Numbered from the stretch's first letter, positions 37,059-46,274 are shown. The stretch is DNA of 64,000 bases from Thalassobacillus cyri (GCF_900107755.1 NZ_FNQR01000015.1:36201-100200), one strand, 5' to 3'. The notes: generated by a model not told the origin, from the letters alone. Numbers and translations are program-made.

Positions 37059-38453
37059 ATGATGAAGGAAAAAATATTCTTATATTATACGAATGATCTT
37101 CACAGCCATTTTGAAAATTGGCCACAAATCATTGGATATTTTAATCAACAAAAAGATAAACGGGAAAGACAGGGCCAGAGTTATTGGCTGCTGGATAATG
37201 GGGATCATGTAGACAGGTTCCATCCAATTGCTGAAGGACTGATGGGGAAGGGTAATGTCGGGCTGTTGAACCAAGCAGGATACCATTTTGCCAACCTTGG
37301 AAATAATGAAGGCATTACCTTATCCCGTGAAGGATTGTACGAATTGTACGATGAAGCTGATTTCGAAGTGTTATGTGCCAATTTGAAAAGAGAGAAGGAG
37401 CCACAACCCTCATGGCTCAAAGCCCATAAAGTGGTCGAGAGCAAGCAAGGAGTGAAAATCGGTGTCATCGGTTTGACTGCTCCCTTCCAATTGTTTTATA
37501 GCATGCTTGGCTGGAGTGTCGAAGCTCCGTATGAAACCTTAGAACGAGAACTGTCGGCATTATCCGAACAAACAGATATCATCGTTCTGCTATCCCATCT
37601 TGGCATCAATGATGATGAAGAAATCGCGCGTCGATTTAAAGAAATAGATATCATCATAGGAGGTCATACCCACCATTTGTTCCGGAGTGGTGAATTTATT
37701 GGAAATACGTTACTTACCGCTGCAGGCAAGCATGGTACACACCTGGGAGAAGTTATGCTGGAGTGGGATCATGAGATTGGGGAGTTAACACGAAAAGAAG
37801 CCTATGCCATCCCTACAGAAGATATGGCAAAAGACCAGGTCACTGCCGAAACTTTACAGACGATCAGGGAAGAAGCGATAGCTAATTTGAAAGAGCATGT
37901 GACGGAGTTGCCTGCCTCTGAAGAAATAGGCTGGTTTCATGAAACAAAATTGATGAAGGGGTTGGTAGAAACGCTTCAGGAATGGACGGAAGCTGATATT
38001 GCGATGCTTAATGCCGGCGTATTACTCGATCATTTAGCTGCCGGAGAAGTTTGTTATGAAGATGTCCATCGTATCTGCCCGCACCCGATGAACCCTTGTA
38101 AGGTAGAATTGAGTGGTGATGAACTTCTTGAAGTAATCCGGGCAGCACATACGAAAGAGTTTACTGAAATCAAGTTGAAAGGATTTGGCTTTCGCGGTGA
38201 AGTCATTGGGCGTATGGTATTTTCCGGAATTGAAATCCATACAAAAAAAGATGGCCACGGAAATGAACGGATAGAAAAAGTTCTTTTCAAAGGAGAGCCG
38301 TTAGAGCCTGACACTGTTTATCAGGTAGCTACTGCAGATACATTCACCTTTGGTCGTCTGCTTCCTGAAGTTGCGTATGCAAAGAAGAAAAAATATTATA
38401 TGCCTGAATTGTTAAGGGATTTGCTTGTAGCGACATTGAAACGCGAAAATTAA
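37059..38453 (+). CDS. yunD: metallophosphatase of the UshA/5'-nucleotidase family, YunD
   Basis: About 464 residues from ATG 37059 (AAGGAG upstream; 37062 is equally possible). N-terminal calcineurin-like domain with YYTNDLHSHFEN, DNGDHVDRF, ANLGNNEGIT and GGHTHHLF metal-binding motifs; C-terminal nucleotidase domain (about 290-460). No signal peptide, so it should be cytosolic, unlike classic 5'-nucleotidases; substrate could be UDP-sugars or other nucleotides. Confidence 0.9.
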   Translation: MMKEKIFLYYTNDLHSHFENWPQIIGYFNQQKDKRERQGQSYWLLDNGDHVDRFHPIAEGLMGKGNVGLLNQAGYHFANLGNNEGITLSREGLYELYDEADFEVLCANLKREKEPQPSWLKAHKVVESKQGVKIGVIGLTAPFQLFYSMLGWSVEAPYETLERELSALSEQTDIIVLLSHLGINDDEEIARRFKEIDIIIGGHTHHLFRSGEFIGNTLLTAAGKHGTHLGEVMLEWDHEIGELTRKEAYAIPTEDMAKDQVTAETLQTIREEAIANLKEHVTELPASEEIGWFHETKLMKGLVETLQEWTEADIAMLNAGVLLDHLAAGEVCYEDVHRICPHPMNPCKVELSGDELLEVIRAAHTKEFTEIKLKGFGFRGEVIGRMVFSGIEIHTKKDGHGNERIEKVLFKGEPLEPDTVYQVATADTFTFGRLLPEVAYAKKKKYYMPELLRDLLVATLKREN

Positions 38454-38454
38454 T

Positions 38455-38495
38455 AGAAACTCTAACGTTTTGAGTAAACGTTAGAGTTTCTTTAT
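38455..38495 (+). terminator. intrinsic terminator
   Basis: AGAAACTCTAACGTTT / AAACGTTAGAGTTTCT, perfect 16-bp stem. Confidence 0.9.
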
Positions 38496-38545
38496 ATTCT
38501 TTTCACATCTTTACGTCCTTCCTCATAAGGTAAAACAAAAAGGAT

Positions 38546-38866
38546 GTGGGGACCATCATTGATGTGAAACCGATTTTCATAGAAGAATACCCCTTTACTG
38601 CAATAACGGTGGCACTTCCTAAAACCAACTTGCTGATTGTATCTAATGATGAGGGCTATATTATGTGTGCAGCTCTCGATGTAGATTTATTAAGTGAAAA
38701 GTTGGCAGATCGTAAGGTGATTGCCGGTCGGGCTGTCGGTGTCCGTACCATTGAACAGCTGCTTGACGCACCTCTTGAGAAAGTGACAAATGCCAGTAAA
38801 GAAAAGGGATGGCACCCTGGCATGAAAGGGAAAGACGCATTGTTAAAGCTGGCATCAAGCTCATAG
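38546..38866 (+). CDS. yunC: DUF1805 family protein YunC
   Basis: About 100-106 residues: PIFIEEYPFTAITVALPKTN, GYIMCAALDVDLL, GRAVGVRTIEQLLDAPLEKV match the YunC/DUF1805 family, structurally known but without assigned function. The start is uncertain. GTG 38546 is too close (2 bp) to AAGGA. By alignment to recalled family members the protein should begin near ATC/ATT (38555 or 38558), for which AAGGATGTGGGG is well spaced; GTG 38564 is another option. Monocistronic. Confidence 0.85.
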   Translation: MGTIIDVKPIFIEEYPFTAITVALPKTNLLIVSNDEGYIMCAALDVDLLSEKLADRKVIAGRAVGVRTIEQLLDAPLEKVTNASKEKGWHPGMKGKDALLKLASSS

Positions 38867-38908
38867 ATGAAATTTTAAGTTATACAAAAAAATGAATAGT
38901 TACTTTGA

Positions 38909-38942
38909 AAAAAGCTTAGAGTTAATAGCTCTGGGCTTTTCT
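38909..38942 (+). terminator. probable intrinsic terminator
   Basis: AAAAGCTTAGAG / CTCTGGGCTTTT around a 7-nt loop. Confidence 0.65.
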
Positions 38943-39046
38943 TATGAATAAGGAACAGCTGAAGAGCAATGAGATTTACGATTGTACAATAGGCTTATAC
39001 TATTTCCTTCAAAGCATACATAGGATGTCATAAGGGGGTATGGCAG

Positions 39047-39838
39047 TTGGGCAAATATGCGAAAAATCATGGGCCTCCTTCAATGGCCAGTATCTTTATA
39101 GTCACATTCATCTTTTTTATTTTTTTCACCTTCCTAAGTTTATGGATAATCAACCGTGGCATTACTCCGACCTTGATAGAGATTGCTGAAACAAAGACAC
39201 AACAGTTTGGCCGTGATGCCATTCTGGAAGCAGTTAGTAAACGGATTGCCGATGATCTAAGTTTTGAAGATCTTGTAAAAATGGAGAAGGATGAAAGTGG
39301 AAACATTGTATATATGGGATGGAATTCTGTGGTTGTGAATCGTGTATTACGTAATACGACCTTTCGGGTTCAGAATTACTTGAAACAAATGGAACGGGGA
39401 GAAGCACCTGACCCAGGTACTCCACTGGATGTTCCGCTTGAAGAGGAGGAAGAGGAAACCCCGGAAGATAAAAGACAATCACCTACATTAGTGGAAATAC
39501 CAATCGGTCAGGCTACCAATAATGTTTTGTTAGCCAACTTAGGGCCTCGGGTTCCGGTGCAATTTGAAGTGATCGGCTACGTCCAGTCGAATGTGGAAAA
39601 TAAGATCACCGAATACGGGATCAATGCAGCTATGTTTGAGTTGACGATACATATCGAAGTCGACGTGCGGATCGTCATCCCGTTTTCTACACGCACCACC
39701 GTGGTGACAGCTGATATTCCAGTTGATCAAAGTACGATCATGGGTGAAGTGCCGGATTTCTATAATGGCTCTGGAAGTCAGAAATCACCTTCATTCTCCC
39801 TGCCGATGGACGGGTTCCAAGTAGATCCATCTCCTTAA
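39047..39838 (+). CDS. yunB: sporulation protein YunB
   Basis: 263 residues from TTG 39047 (AAGGGGG upstream). One N-terminal transmembrane helix (SIFIVTFIFFIFFTFLSLW, about 14-33), then an extracytoplasmic domain with an acidic loop (PLEEEEEETPEDK, about 130) and IGYVQSNVENKITEYGINAA. Matches the SigE-dependent YunB protein required for proper sporulation in B. subtilis. Role in the spore envelope is inferred there. No clear sporulation promoter was identified by eye. Confidence 0.88.
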   Translation: MGKYAKNHGPPSMASIFIVTFIFFIFFTFLSLWIINRGITPTLIEIAETKTQQFGRDAILEAVSKRIADDLSFEDLVKMEKDESGNIVYMGWNSVVVNRVLRNTTFRVQNYLKQMERGEAPDPGTPLDVPLEEEEEETPEDKRQSPTLVEIPIGQATNNVLLANLGPRVPVQFEVIGYVQSNVENKITEYGINAAMFELTIHIEVDVRIVIPFSTRTTVVTADIPVDQSTIMGEVPDFYNGSGSQKSPSFSLPMDGFQVDPSP

Positions 39839-39843
39839 AACAT

Positions 39844-40412
39844 GACTTTGTTAAACATTGTTATTGACTTTTTCTAAAGACCTATTCAATTATAGGGCCG
39901 TAAAGTCGAAGACTTGATTTCAAGATATTGGAGGAGATTAGGGTCGTTGGGGAAGGATTCGCTTTCTAGCTCCATCACCTAGACACTCGCGACATAAGCA
40001 GTCCATCAACGGGAAGAAAGAACCCTTCCCTTTTGCTGTTCTGCTTATGCGTGTCGTTTCTCCCAAGGTGATTACGCATTAATTTCTTTCCGCGGGGAAG
40101 ACGGCAAGCCTCCTCGAACTAAAGCTCTGCGGGGTCTTGCCAGTCTATCCTTTCCCGCAGGAGTCTCACCCTTCCCCCACGACCCTTGCCGAATAAGCAT
40201 ATCAAAATCACCTTGAATGTACTATTTAATTTCGAGAAGAAAGTTCCTGCCCTAATGCCGAATTGATTGTATTTTCTGCTTCAAATACACATCATTTTTG
40301 AAGGAGTTTCGAGATTATATTCCCAGCCACCATAACCGCAACCTAAAGTCTCGAAATTGAGTCTTCACTTAAAGGGAGCTTTAAGTGGAAAACACTGAGG
40401 TTTAACAAAGAC
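39844..40412 (-). repeat. family A interspersed repeat, copy 2 (inverted, internal hairpin missing)
   Basis: 569 bp in the opposite orientation to copy 1, starting 5 bp after yunB. Ends are GACTTTGTTAAAC (39844) and the complement of GTCTTTGTTAAAC (to 40412). Over its first half (39890-40230) it is nearly identical to 3040-3380 reversed, including CGACACGCATAAGCAG and GAGACTCCTGCGGGA. The roughly 190-bp block present in copy 1 between GGTTATGGTGG and the TCTCGAAACT arm is absent. Confidence 0.8.
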
Positions 40413-40429
40413 TATCTCCAGAAAATCTC

Positions 40430-40458
40430 TTGCATAATTAACTATTAATTGATACAAT
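40430..40458 (+). promoter_or_regulatory. promoter of the lysine leader
   Basis: TTGCAT (40430-40435), 17-bp spacer, TACAAT (40453-40458), just ahead of the lysine aptamer and 18 bp past repeat A copy 2. Confidence 0.65.
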
Positions 40459-40479
40459 ACTCGAGGAAATTTTAATATT

Positions 40480-40690
40480 GCGTGACCTTATCAGATCGGT
40501 GAGGTAGAGGCGCAGGCTGCATAAGTAATCAACTGGAGAATGACAACGATGATGGTTGGTGAAAGGGTTGTCTGCCGAAGCATGAAGTATAGTCAAATAC
40601 GGAAATGCTGGTGCTTTTCCTAATAGGAAAGGCACTGTCATGCATACTAAAGAAATGGATGCATGGTGCGCTACTGATCGAAATGAAGGA
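40480..40690 (+). promoter_or_regulatory. lysine riboswitch (L-box)
   Basis: Conserved L-box blocks in order: GAGGTAGAGGCGC, AAGTAATCAACTGGAG, GGTTGGTGAAAGGGTTGTC, TGCCGAAGC, GCTGGTGCTTTTCC loop-type hairpin, CACTGTCATGCATAC and GGATGCATGGTGCGCTACTG. Lysine binding favours the terminator at 40711-40750. Known lysine riboswitches control lysC and lysine carriers, so the downstream NhaC-type gene is expected to be made under lysine limitation. Confidence 0.93.
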
Positions 40691-40710
40691 TAATCAAACT
40701 TGCTGTCAAA

Positions 40711-40750
40711 GAGCAATGAAGGATTATTTTTCTTTCATTGTTCTTTTTTT
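40711..40750 (+). terminator. lysine riboswitch terminator
   Basis: GAGCAATGAA / TTTCATTGTTC then seven T. Confidence 0.88.
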
Positions 40751-40851
40751 ATTCCTCATTTACCCCAGTAGTATATCCACATACCCATGGCATCCCCACA
40801 TTCAAAAGAATGTGACAACCTTAAGAATCACAGATATGGAGGGGAACTAGC

Positions 40852-42432
40852 ATGGAAGGTACAATCTACTCTTTGATACCTGCAATTTTAATGCTTTTAT
40901 TGGTTATTGTTACACGCAAGGTTATATTGTCTCTGGGCATCGGAATCATTATAGGTGCTTTACTTCTTTATAATTTCAATATTATTGATACGGTGGCAGC
41001 AATTTGGACGATGTTGTATGAAATATTCATTGCTGACACAACAAATCTCTTATCCCTGGAAGGATGGAATATGAGCAATATTTATCTGTTCTTATTCTTA
41101 ATCCTGCTTGGGATGGTGACTGCTTTCATGACAGCCTCTGGAGGCAGTAAGGCATTTGGTGATTGGGCGATCAATCGTATTAAAACTCGCACGGGTGCAC
41201 AGGCGGTACCGGCATATTTAGGAATCATCATTTTCATTGATGACTACTTCAATGCTTTGGCAGTCGGACAGGTGGCCAGACCATTAACGGACCGGTATAA
41301 AATATCACGCGCCAAACTTGCGTATTTCATTGATTCTACATCTGCACCAGTGACAGTCATTTCTCCCATTTCCAGTTGGGGTGCCTATATTATCGGTACA
41401 ATCGGCAGTATTCTCGTAGCGAATGAAATATCTGAGTTTCAGCCATTAGAAGCTTTCGTTAAAATGATACCTGCCAACCTTTATGTATTTGCTGCTTTAT
41501 TATTAGTATTCATGGCAGCATATATGAAGGTTGATATTGGACCAATGAGGAAACATGAACAAAGAGCATTGGAAACAGGGGAAGTTACTGATCCATCACG
41601 CGGGGATATTCCGGGAGATCTAAATGATGAATTCAAGCCTCATGATAACGGCAGGATTTATCATTTATTAGTTCCTATTGCTGTGTTGATTATCGGAACC
41701 ATAGGTGCCATGGTAGTTACAGGTGTTCAAAATACAGAGGGAGCAGCCACCTTGCTGGCCACTTTTGAAAATACGAATGTGAATATCTCATTGTTCACAG
41801 GAGGTTTACTATCTGTAATTACTGCGGCAATTTTCTATGGCCTCCAGCCGGCACCGAAATCTCAAATGGGCAATGTGCTGTGGGAAGGGACAAAAGCTAT
41901 GCTTCCAGCTATTTATATTTTAGTCTTTGCCTGGATCATCGGTTCAGTTATTGATCAATTAGCTACTGGAGAATATTTAGCTGGCCTTGTTGAAAAAGCT
42001 TCCATAAGCCCGGCATATCTGCCATTTTTGATTTTCTTGGTATCCGGATTCATGGCACTTGGTACTGGTACTTCCTGGGGAACGTTCGGCATCATGCTGC
42101 CAATAGCTGGGGAAATCGCAGCTATATCAGATGCAAGCCTGATACTACCAGCATTATCTGCAGTTCTGGCAGGGTCAGTTTTCGGAGATCATTGCTCTCC
42201 GATTTCCGATACAACCATTTTGTCCTCGACCGGAGCAGGCGCTAACCATATCGATCATGTGCTTACTCAATTACCTTATGCCTTGATTGCGGCAACCGCT
42301 GCAGGAGTTGGATATCTAATTTTAGGGTTTACCGGACAAGTAATGCTTCCACTGATTATTACGTTGGTAATGGTAGGGGCTATAGGTATTTTGATTCATC
42401 TGTTTTCACCGTCATTGAAAGTGAATAATTAA
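40852..42432 (+). CDS. NhaC family transporter under a lysine riboswitch (probable lysine carrier)
   Basis: 526 residues, about 11-12 transmembrane helices. NhaC family signatures: FIDDYFNALAVGQVARPLTD, IDSTSAPVTVISPISSWGAY, and GSVFGDHCSPISDTTILSST. Generic annotation would be Na+/H+ antiporter, but the lysine riboswitch argues for lysine uptake or Na+/lysine exchange, as proposed for LysW-type NhaC proteins. ATGGAGGGG precedes the start. Monocistronic, terminator at 42441-42472. Confidence 0.88.
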   Translation: MEGTIYSLIPAILMLLLVIVTRKVILSLGIGIIIGALLLYNFNIIDTVAAIWTMLYEIFIADTTNLLSLEGWNMSNIYLFLFLILLGMVTAFMTASGGSKAFGDWAINRIKTRTGAQAVPAYLGIIIFIDDYFNALAVGQVARPLTDRYKISRAKLAYFIDSTSAPVTVISPISSWGAYIIGTIGSILVANEISEFQPLEAFVKMIPANLYVFAALLLVFMAAYMKVDIGPMRKHEQRALETGEVTDPSRGDIPGDLNDEFKPHDNGRIYHLLVPIAVLIIGTIGAMVVTGVQNTEGAATLLATFENTNVNISLFTGGLLSVITAAIFYGLQPAPKSQMGNVLWEGTKAMLPAIYILVFAWIIGSVIDQLATGEYLAGLVEKASISPAYLPFLIFLVSGFMALGTGTSWGTFGIMLPIAGEIAAISDASLILPALSAVLAGSVFGDHCSPISDTTILSSTGAGANHIDHVLTQLPYALIAATAAGVGYLILGFTGQVMLPLIITLVMVGAIGILIHLFSPSLKVNN

Positions 42433-42440
42433 TAACTGGA

Positions 42441-42472
42441 AAAAGCGCGTTAAAGTGATGACGCGCTTTTTT
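42441..42472 (+). terminator. intrinsic terminator
   Basis: AAAAGCGCGT / ACGCGCTTTTTT with a 10-nt loop. Confidence 0.9.
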
Positions 42473-42519
42473 GTTTGTTTTTTCCTGTTATAGAAAAACC
42501 TGAATAATTTAATATTTCT

Positions 42520-42548
42520 TTGACACCCTTCTTTAGTCACGGTATAAT
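42520..42548 (+). promoter_or_regulatory. consensus SigA promoter of the NSS transporter
   Basis: TTGACA (42520-42525), 17-bp spacer, TATAAT (42543-42548). Both hexamers are perfect consensus, implying strong expression. About 115 bp of untranslated leader follows. Confidence 0.88.
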
Positions 42549-42662
42549 ACAAGCAGATAAGCTCAATTATCTGAAAAAAATAAATTTTTCTAACATTCTC
42601 TCTTAAATACAAGCATAATAGAAAAGTGAGGGAGAATTAAAACAAAAGGGAGGTCTTGAAAA

Positions 42663-44198
42663 ATGGAAAAACGTTCACAATGGGGGACGCGGGCTGGTTT
42701 TATATTAGCGGCCATGGGTTCTGCTATCGGTCTGGGTAATATTTGGCGATTCCCCGCAGTAGCTTATGAGAATGGTGGGGGAGCATTCTTTATCCCATAT
42801 TTGTTCGCACTACTCACTGCTGGTATTCCGTTATTAGTTATGGAGTTTACCATTGGTCATAAATATCGTGGTTCTGCACCGCTTTCATTCTTCCGAATGA
42901 ATAAAAAGACAGAATGGCTTGGCTGGTGGGCAGTTCTGGTATCATTCGTCATTTCTACGTATTATGCCGTCATCATTGCATGGGCGATATCTTACAGCTA
43001 CTTTGCGTTTAACTTGAGCTGGGGGCAAGATACAGAGGCTTTCTTGTTTAGTGATTATTTGAACTTATCCGTAGATCCTGGTCAAACAGGAAGCCTGGTA
43101 CCTGGTGTCTTTTTCCCATTAATCCTCGTATGGCTGATTACTCTTGGTGTCTTATTCAAGGGTGTCAAGAAAGGTATTGAAGCTGCTAACAAAATATTCA
43201 TACCAACTCTTGTAGTCCTATTCCTGATTATTGTGCTTCGAGCTATTACTTTGCCTGGAGCAGCAGAAGGTCTACAAACTTTCTTTGCACCAAACTTTGA
43301 TACGATTATGAATGGAAGCGTATGGGTTGCAGCTTACGGGCAGATTTTCTTCAGTTTATCTATTGCCTTCGCAATCATGATTACCTATTCCAGTTATCTT
43401 CCAAAAAAATCGGATATTACAAACAATGCCTTTATTACAGGGTTCGGTAACTCAAGTTTTGAACTGCTTGCTGGTATTGGGGTATTCGGTGCGTTAGGTT
43501 TCATGGCGCAGCAAAATGGTGTGGGAGTAGAAGAGGTAGTAAGTGGCGGAGTTGGTCTTGCTTTTGTCGTGTTCCCGCAGATCATTAACGAAATGCCTGC
43601 GTTGAACGGGCTATTCGGCTTCTTATTCTTCTTTTCATTAGTTCTTGCTGGTTTATCTTCTCTTATCTCTATTTCAGAAACCTATGTAGCGGGGATTAAG
43701 GAGAAGTTAGGTCTTTCGAGAACTGCAGCGGTTGGGCTTGGTGGCGGTCTGGCTGCATTGATTTCCATTTTGTTCTCTACCCAGGGCGGTCTTTTCTTCC
43801 TGGATGCTGCAGATTATTTTATCAACCAATTCGGTGTAGCATTTGTAGGATTGGTAGAGGTTGTCATCGTTGCATGGTTCCTTCGTAAGCTTACTGATCT
43901 CCAGAATCATGCAAATGGCATATCAGACATGCGTCTTGGCAGCTGGTGGAAGATTAGCTTAGGTATCATTACGCCGATTATTCTTGGGTATATGATGTTT
44001 GACTTATTCAGACAGAACCTCATGAAACAATTTGATACAGAGACAGGTAACTACGAAGGGTATTCCGATGCCTTCATCCTCTTTGGAGGATGGTCGGTAG
44101 CAGCCTTTGCTCTTGCAGTTGGCATTCTGCTAACCCTTAAACGTTGGCATGCTAGCTCTTTGAAGGAAGAAAAACAGGGCAAAGAGGAGGTCGTTTAA
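42663..44198 (+). CDS. sodium-dependent neurotransmitter-symporter family (NSS) amino-acid transporter
   Basis: 511 residues, about 12 helices with the LeuT-type inverted repeat. Signature WGTRAGFILAAMGSAIGLGN-IWRFP in helix 1 forms the Na+ and substrate sites; GGGAFFIPYL follows. The last helix is followed by a charged tail. NSS members import amino acids such as methionine, alanine, Leu or Trp with Na+. The tiny membrane protein encoded directly after it is typical of MetP/MetS-type systems (methionine/alanine). GGGAGG precedes the start. Confidence 0.92.
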   Translation: MEKRSQWGTRAGFILAAMGSAIGLGNIWRFPAVAYENGGGAFFIPYLFALLTAGIPLLVMEFTIGHKYRGSAPLSFFRMNKKTEWLGWWAVLVSFVISTYYAVIIAWAISYSYFAFNLSWGQDTEAFLFSDYLNLSVDPGQTGSLVPGVFFPLILVWLITLGVLFKGVKKGIEAANKIFIPTLVVLFLIIVLRAITLPGAAEGLQTFFAPNFDTIMNGSVWVAAYGQIFFSLSIAFAIMITYSSYLPKKSDITNNAFITGFGNSSFELLAGIGVFGALGFMAQQNGVGVEEVVSGGVGLAFVVFPQIINEMPALNGLFGFLFFFSLVLAGLSSLISISETYVAGIKEKLGLSRTAAVGLGGGLAALISILFSTQGGLFFLDAADYFINQFGVAFVGLVEVVIVAWFLRKLTDLQNHANGISDMRLGSWWKISLGIITPIILGYMMFDLFRQNLMKQFDTETGNYEGYSDAFILFGGWSVAAFALAVGILLTLKRWHASSLKEEKQGKEEVV

Positions 44199-44199
44199 T

Positions 44200-44301
44200 A
44201 TGACAGGCAGCGCGATTGTTATGATGGTTATTGGCATGGTTGTTATATGGGGAGGCCTGACGGCAAGTATCATGAATGCTGTCCGAAAATCTAAATCATA
44301 A
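44200..44301 (+). CDS. MetS-like small subunit of the NSS transporter
   Basis: 33-residue peptide with a single hydrophobic helix: MTGSAIVMMVIGMVVIWGGL then TASIMNAVRKSKS. Its GAGGAGG ribosome site lies within the last codons of the transporter gene and its ATG begins 1 bp after that stop. This matches the MetS-type one-helix proteins required by some NSS carriers. Confidence 0.85.
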   Translation: MTGSAIVMMVIGMVVIWGGLTASIMNAVRKSKS

Positions 44302-44302
44302 A

Positions 44303-44344
44303 AAATAGAGCGCCGTACAACCTAATGTACGGCGCTCTATTTTA
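44303..44344. terminator. bidirectional intrinsic terminator
   Basis: AAATAGAGCGCCGTACA / TGTACGGCGCTCTATTT, perfect 17-bp stem between convergent genes. Confidence 0.93.
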
Positions 44345-44369
44345 CATAGAGAGATAAAGTTTGTAGATC

Positions 44370-45362
44370 TTAATCTCTGGCCATTCGTTCCCACTTTCTT
44401 AAATAAGGGTAAGGGTCGAACGACCATTCGCTATATCCATTATCTTTATACATACCGTAATGCAAATGGGGCGGAAACTTTCCTGAGGTACCTGGAGGTC
44501 CATAGCCTGTGGCTCCAACAGAACCAATGACATCCCCAGGTTTAACAACATCACCGACACTCACTCCATCTTCAAAACCATTCAAGTGAGCATAGTAGTG
44601 ATAGATGTTAAAGATATCACGGATTCCGATGCGCCATCCGCCATATCTATTCCAGCCTTTCATTTCAATGACCCCATAAGTGGTGGATTGCACAGGTACG
44701 CCATAATTAGCGAAGATATCTGTGCCTTCATGAATCCTTCTCCCCCCGAAACCTCGTGCATCGCCCCATGTGCTCCGGTAGCTATAGTTGGCATGGAGCG
44801 GCACAGGAAAGTTCCGGTCAGTTAAATGGATGGTACCGAAATGCTTAAAGACACGTGCATTGTTCATGATTGTTTGAACACTCAAATCCCGATGGTAATA
44901 CTGCCATAAAGCTATCTTAATATCGTCTGGATTATGGCCAAAGGAAGATAGGTATGATGCGATGCTATATAAAATATCCTCATCGTTATTCTTATCTGCA
45001 ATTCCATCGCCATTCCCATCATCTCCCCAACCATTGAACATTTCTGTGATTAATGGAGATTGCCGATCCTTTTGGTTTGGGTTATCCAATCCATTCCAAA
45101 ATACACTTTCTGGCTGAATAGCGGTTACTCTGCCCTCAGGGAGGTCTTCATTAACCTGACGTTCAAATTGATCAACTGCGGCCAGGTAGTACCAGGGGAT
45201 GAGCGTAGTAGCAGCGGTCTTTTTATATAATTCCATGCGGGTTTGGTTTTCTTCTTTTTTTAACTCTTCTTCGCTTTTTTCTGCTCCAAAAGCAATCGAG
45301 GAAAAAAGGGTTCCTGCAAACATTAAGAACAGGAAGAGAAGCATAGCTGTTCGTTTCATCAT
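44370..45362 (-). CDS. lytH: M23 peptidase LytH (L-Ala-D-Glu endopeptidase of spore cortex)
   Basis: 330 residues with a Sec signal peptide (MMKRTAMLLFLFLMFAGTLF, cleavage near SIAFGA). The C-terminal M23 domain has the Zn ligands in GRRIHEGTDIFANYG and FPPHLHYGMY. The N-terminal half has an EF-hand-like Asp-rich stretch (DDGNGDGIADKNND). In B. subtilis, SigK-dependent LytH trims cortex stem peptides to single L-Ala. GGAGTGA precedes the start; convergent with the NSS pair. Confidence 0.9.
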   Translation of the reverse strand: MMKRTAMLLFLFLMFAGTLFSSIAFGAEKSEEELKKEENQTRMELYKKTAATTLIPWYYLAAVDQFERQVNEDLPEGRVTAIQPESVFWNGLDNPNQKDRQSPLITEMFNGWGDDGNGDGIADKNNDEDILYSIASYLSSFGHNPDDIKIALWQYYHRDLSVQTIMNNARVFKHFGTIHLTDRNFPVPLHANYSYRSTWGDARGFGGRRIHEGTDIFANYGVPVQSTTYGVIEMKGWNRYGGWRIGIRDIFNIYHYYAHLNGFEDGVSVGDVVKPGDVIGSVGATGYGPPGTSGKFPPHLHYGMYKDNGYSEWSFDPYPYLRKWERMARD

Positions 45363-45455
45363 TCGTCACTCCAACCAATTGATAACCTTAGTTTGTGAAA
45401 TGCCGGGCTCAACTATTTATGGAAAATAAGTGAAACAGAAGAAAAGAAATAAAGA

Positions 45456-45484
45456 CAGGAAAGAGGATATCCACTTTCCTGCCT
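45456..45484 (-). terminator. intrinsic terminator of the YhcN-type lipoprotein gene
   Basis: On the minus strand CAGGAAAG / CTTTCCTG then TCTTTATTTC. Confidence 0.65.
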
Positions 45485-45489
45485 ATCGC

Positions 45490-46137
45490 TTAGCGTCCCA
45501 TCATTCCATTTTTTGAATCTCTTGGATCAGTTTTAGATTTTGTTTCATCATTATAGGTTTTTTCTCCTTGAGGAGCCTGTCGCATCCGCTTAATAGCATT
45601 TTCAAGCACGTTGTCATAATTTTCATCATTAATACTTGAATTACTTAAGCTTTGGATATCCCCGAAAGATTGCTCCTGGTCAGAGACATAGACTTCATAA
45701 TATCGGGGTACAAGACTGAGTGCTGTCTTTTTGACCATATCAGCTGCCTGGTTACGGTCTACTTCTTCTGTTTTATCATAAGCGATCAGCACTTCATCAT
45801 CTGTTACCAATGTCCCTGCATTCGTAATTTCATCCATGGTTAAAATCATTTTCGTTATCATATCCGCGGTTTCTTCGCGGTTCACGCTTGTAGAATAATC
45901 ACCCTGTGGATCCACCTGGCTTTTATCATAACGCACATATCCCAACTGATCAGTCATATCTCCATCACCATCCCGCTCAGCAGGTGACTGGTAGTTATCC
46001 ATAGCATTTCCGTTCAATGCTCCTTGGTTATTATCTTTGTTGCCATACCGATCCATCGCGTTTTCATCTTCTTGTGCTGCACATCCTCCCGCCAATATAC
46101 CGCTGATTAAGATGGAAGCTGCAAAGGTTTTGTTCAC
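45490..46137 (-). CDS. YhcN/YlaJ family sporulation lipoprotein
   Basis: 215 residues with lipobox LAGGC (Cys 19), an Asn/Asp/Gly-rich linker with DAMDRYGN-type repeats (NAMDRYGNKDNN and NAMDNYQSP), and a YhcN-type domain (REETADMITKMILTMDEITN, VTDDEVLIAYDKTEEVDRNQ, LSLVPRYYEVYVSD). Such proteins sit in the forespore membranes and influence germination. A tail DSKNGMMGR follows. AAGGAGG precedes the start. Position matches yutC of B. subtilis. Confidence 0.85.
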   Translation of the reverse strand: MNKTFAASILISGILAGGCAAQEDENAMDRYGNKDNNQGALNGNAMDNYQSPAERDGDGDMTDQLGYVRYDKSQVDPQGDYSTSVNREETADMITKMILTMDEITNAGTLVTDDEVLIAYDKTEEVDRNQAADMVKKTALSLVPRYYEVYVSDQEQSFGDIQSLSNSSINDENYDNVLENAIKRMRQAPQGEKTYNDETKSKTDPRDSKNGMMGR

Positions 46138-46274
46138 TGTATTTCCTCCTTATTTTTAATGCTCCCCTATAACTATTTTTTAACGAAGCAGGAGAATTCA
46201 TGCGAATTAAATATTACCTGTGACGACACAGCCAAAAGTATGATAAAATTTAGTTATTGTAAGAGGTGATGGTA

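Noticed and set aside
40605..40850. 81-codon ORF on the plus strand
   Set aside because: Lies entirely in the lysine riboswitch, its terminator and the following leader.
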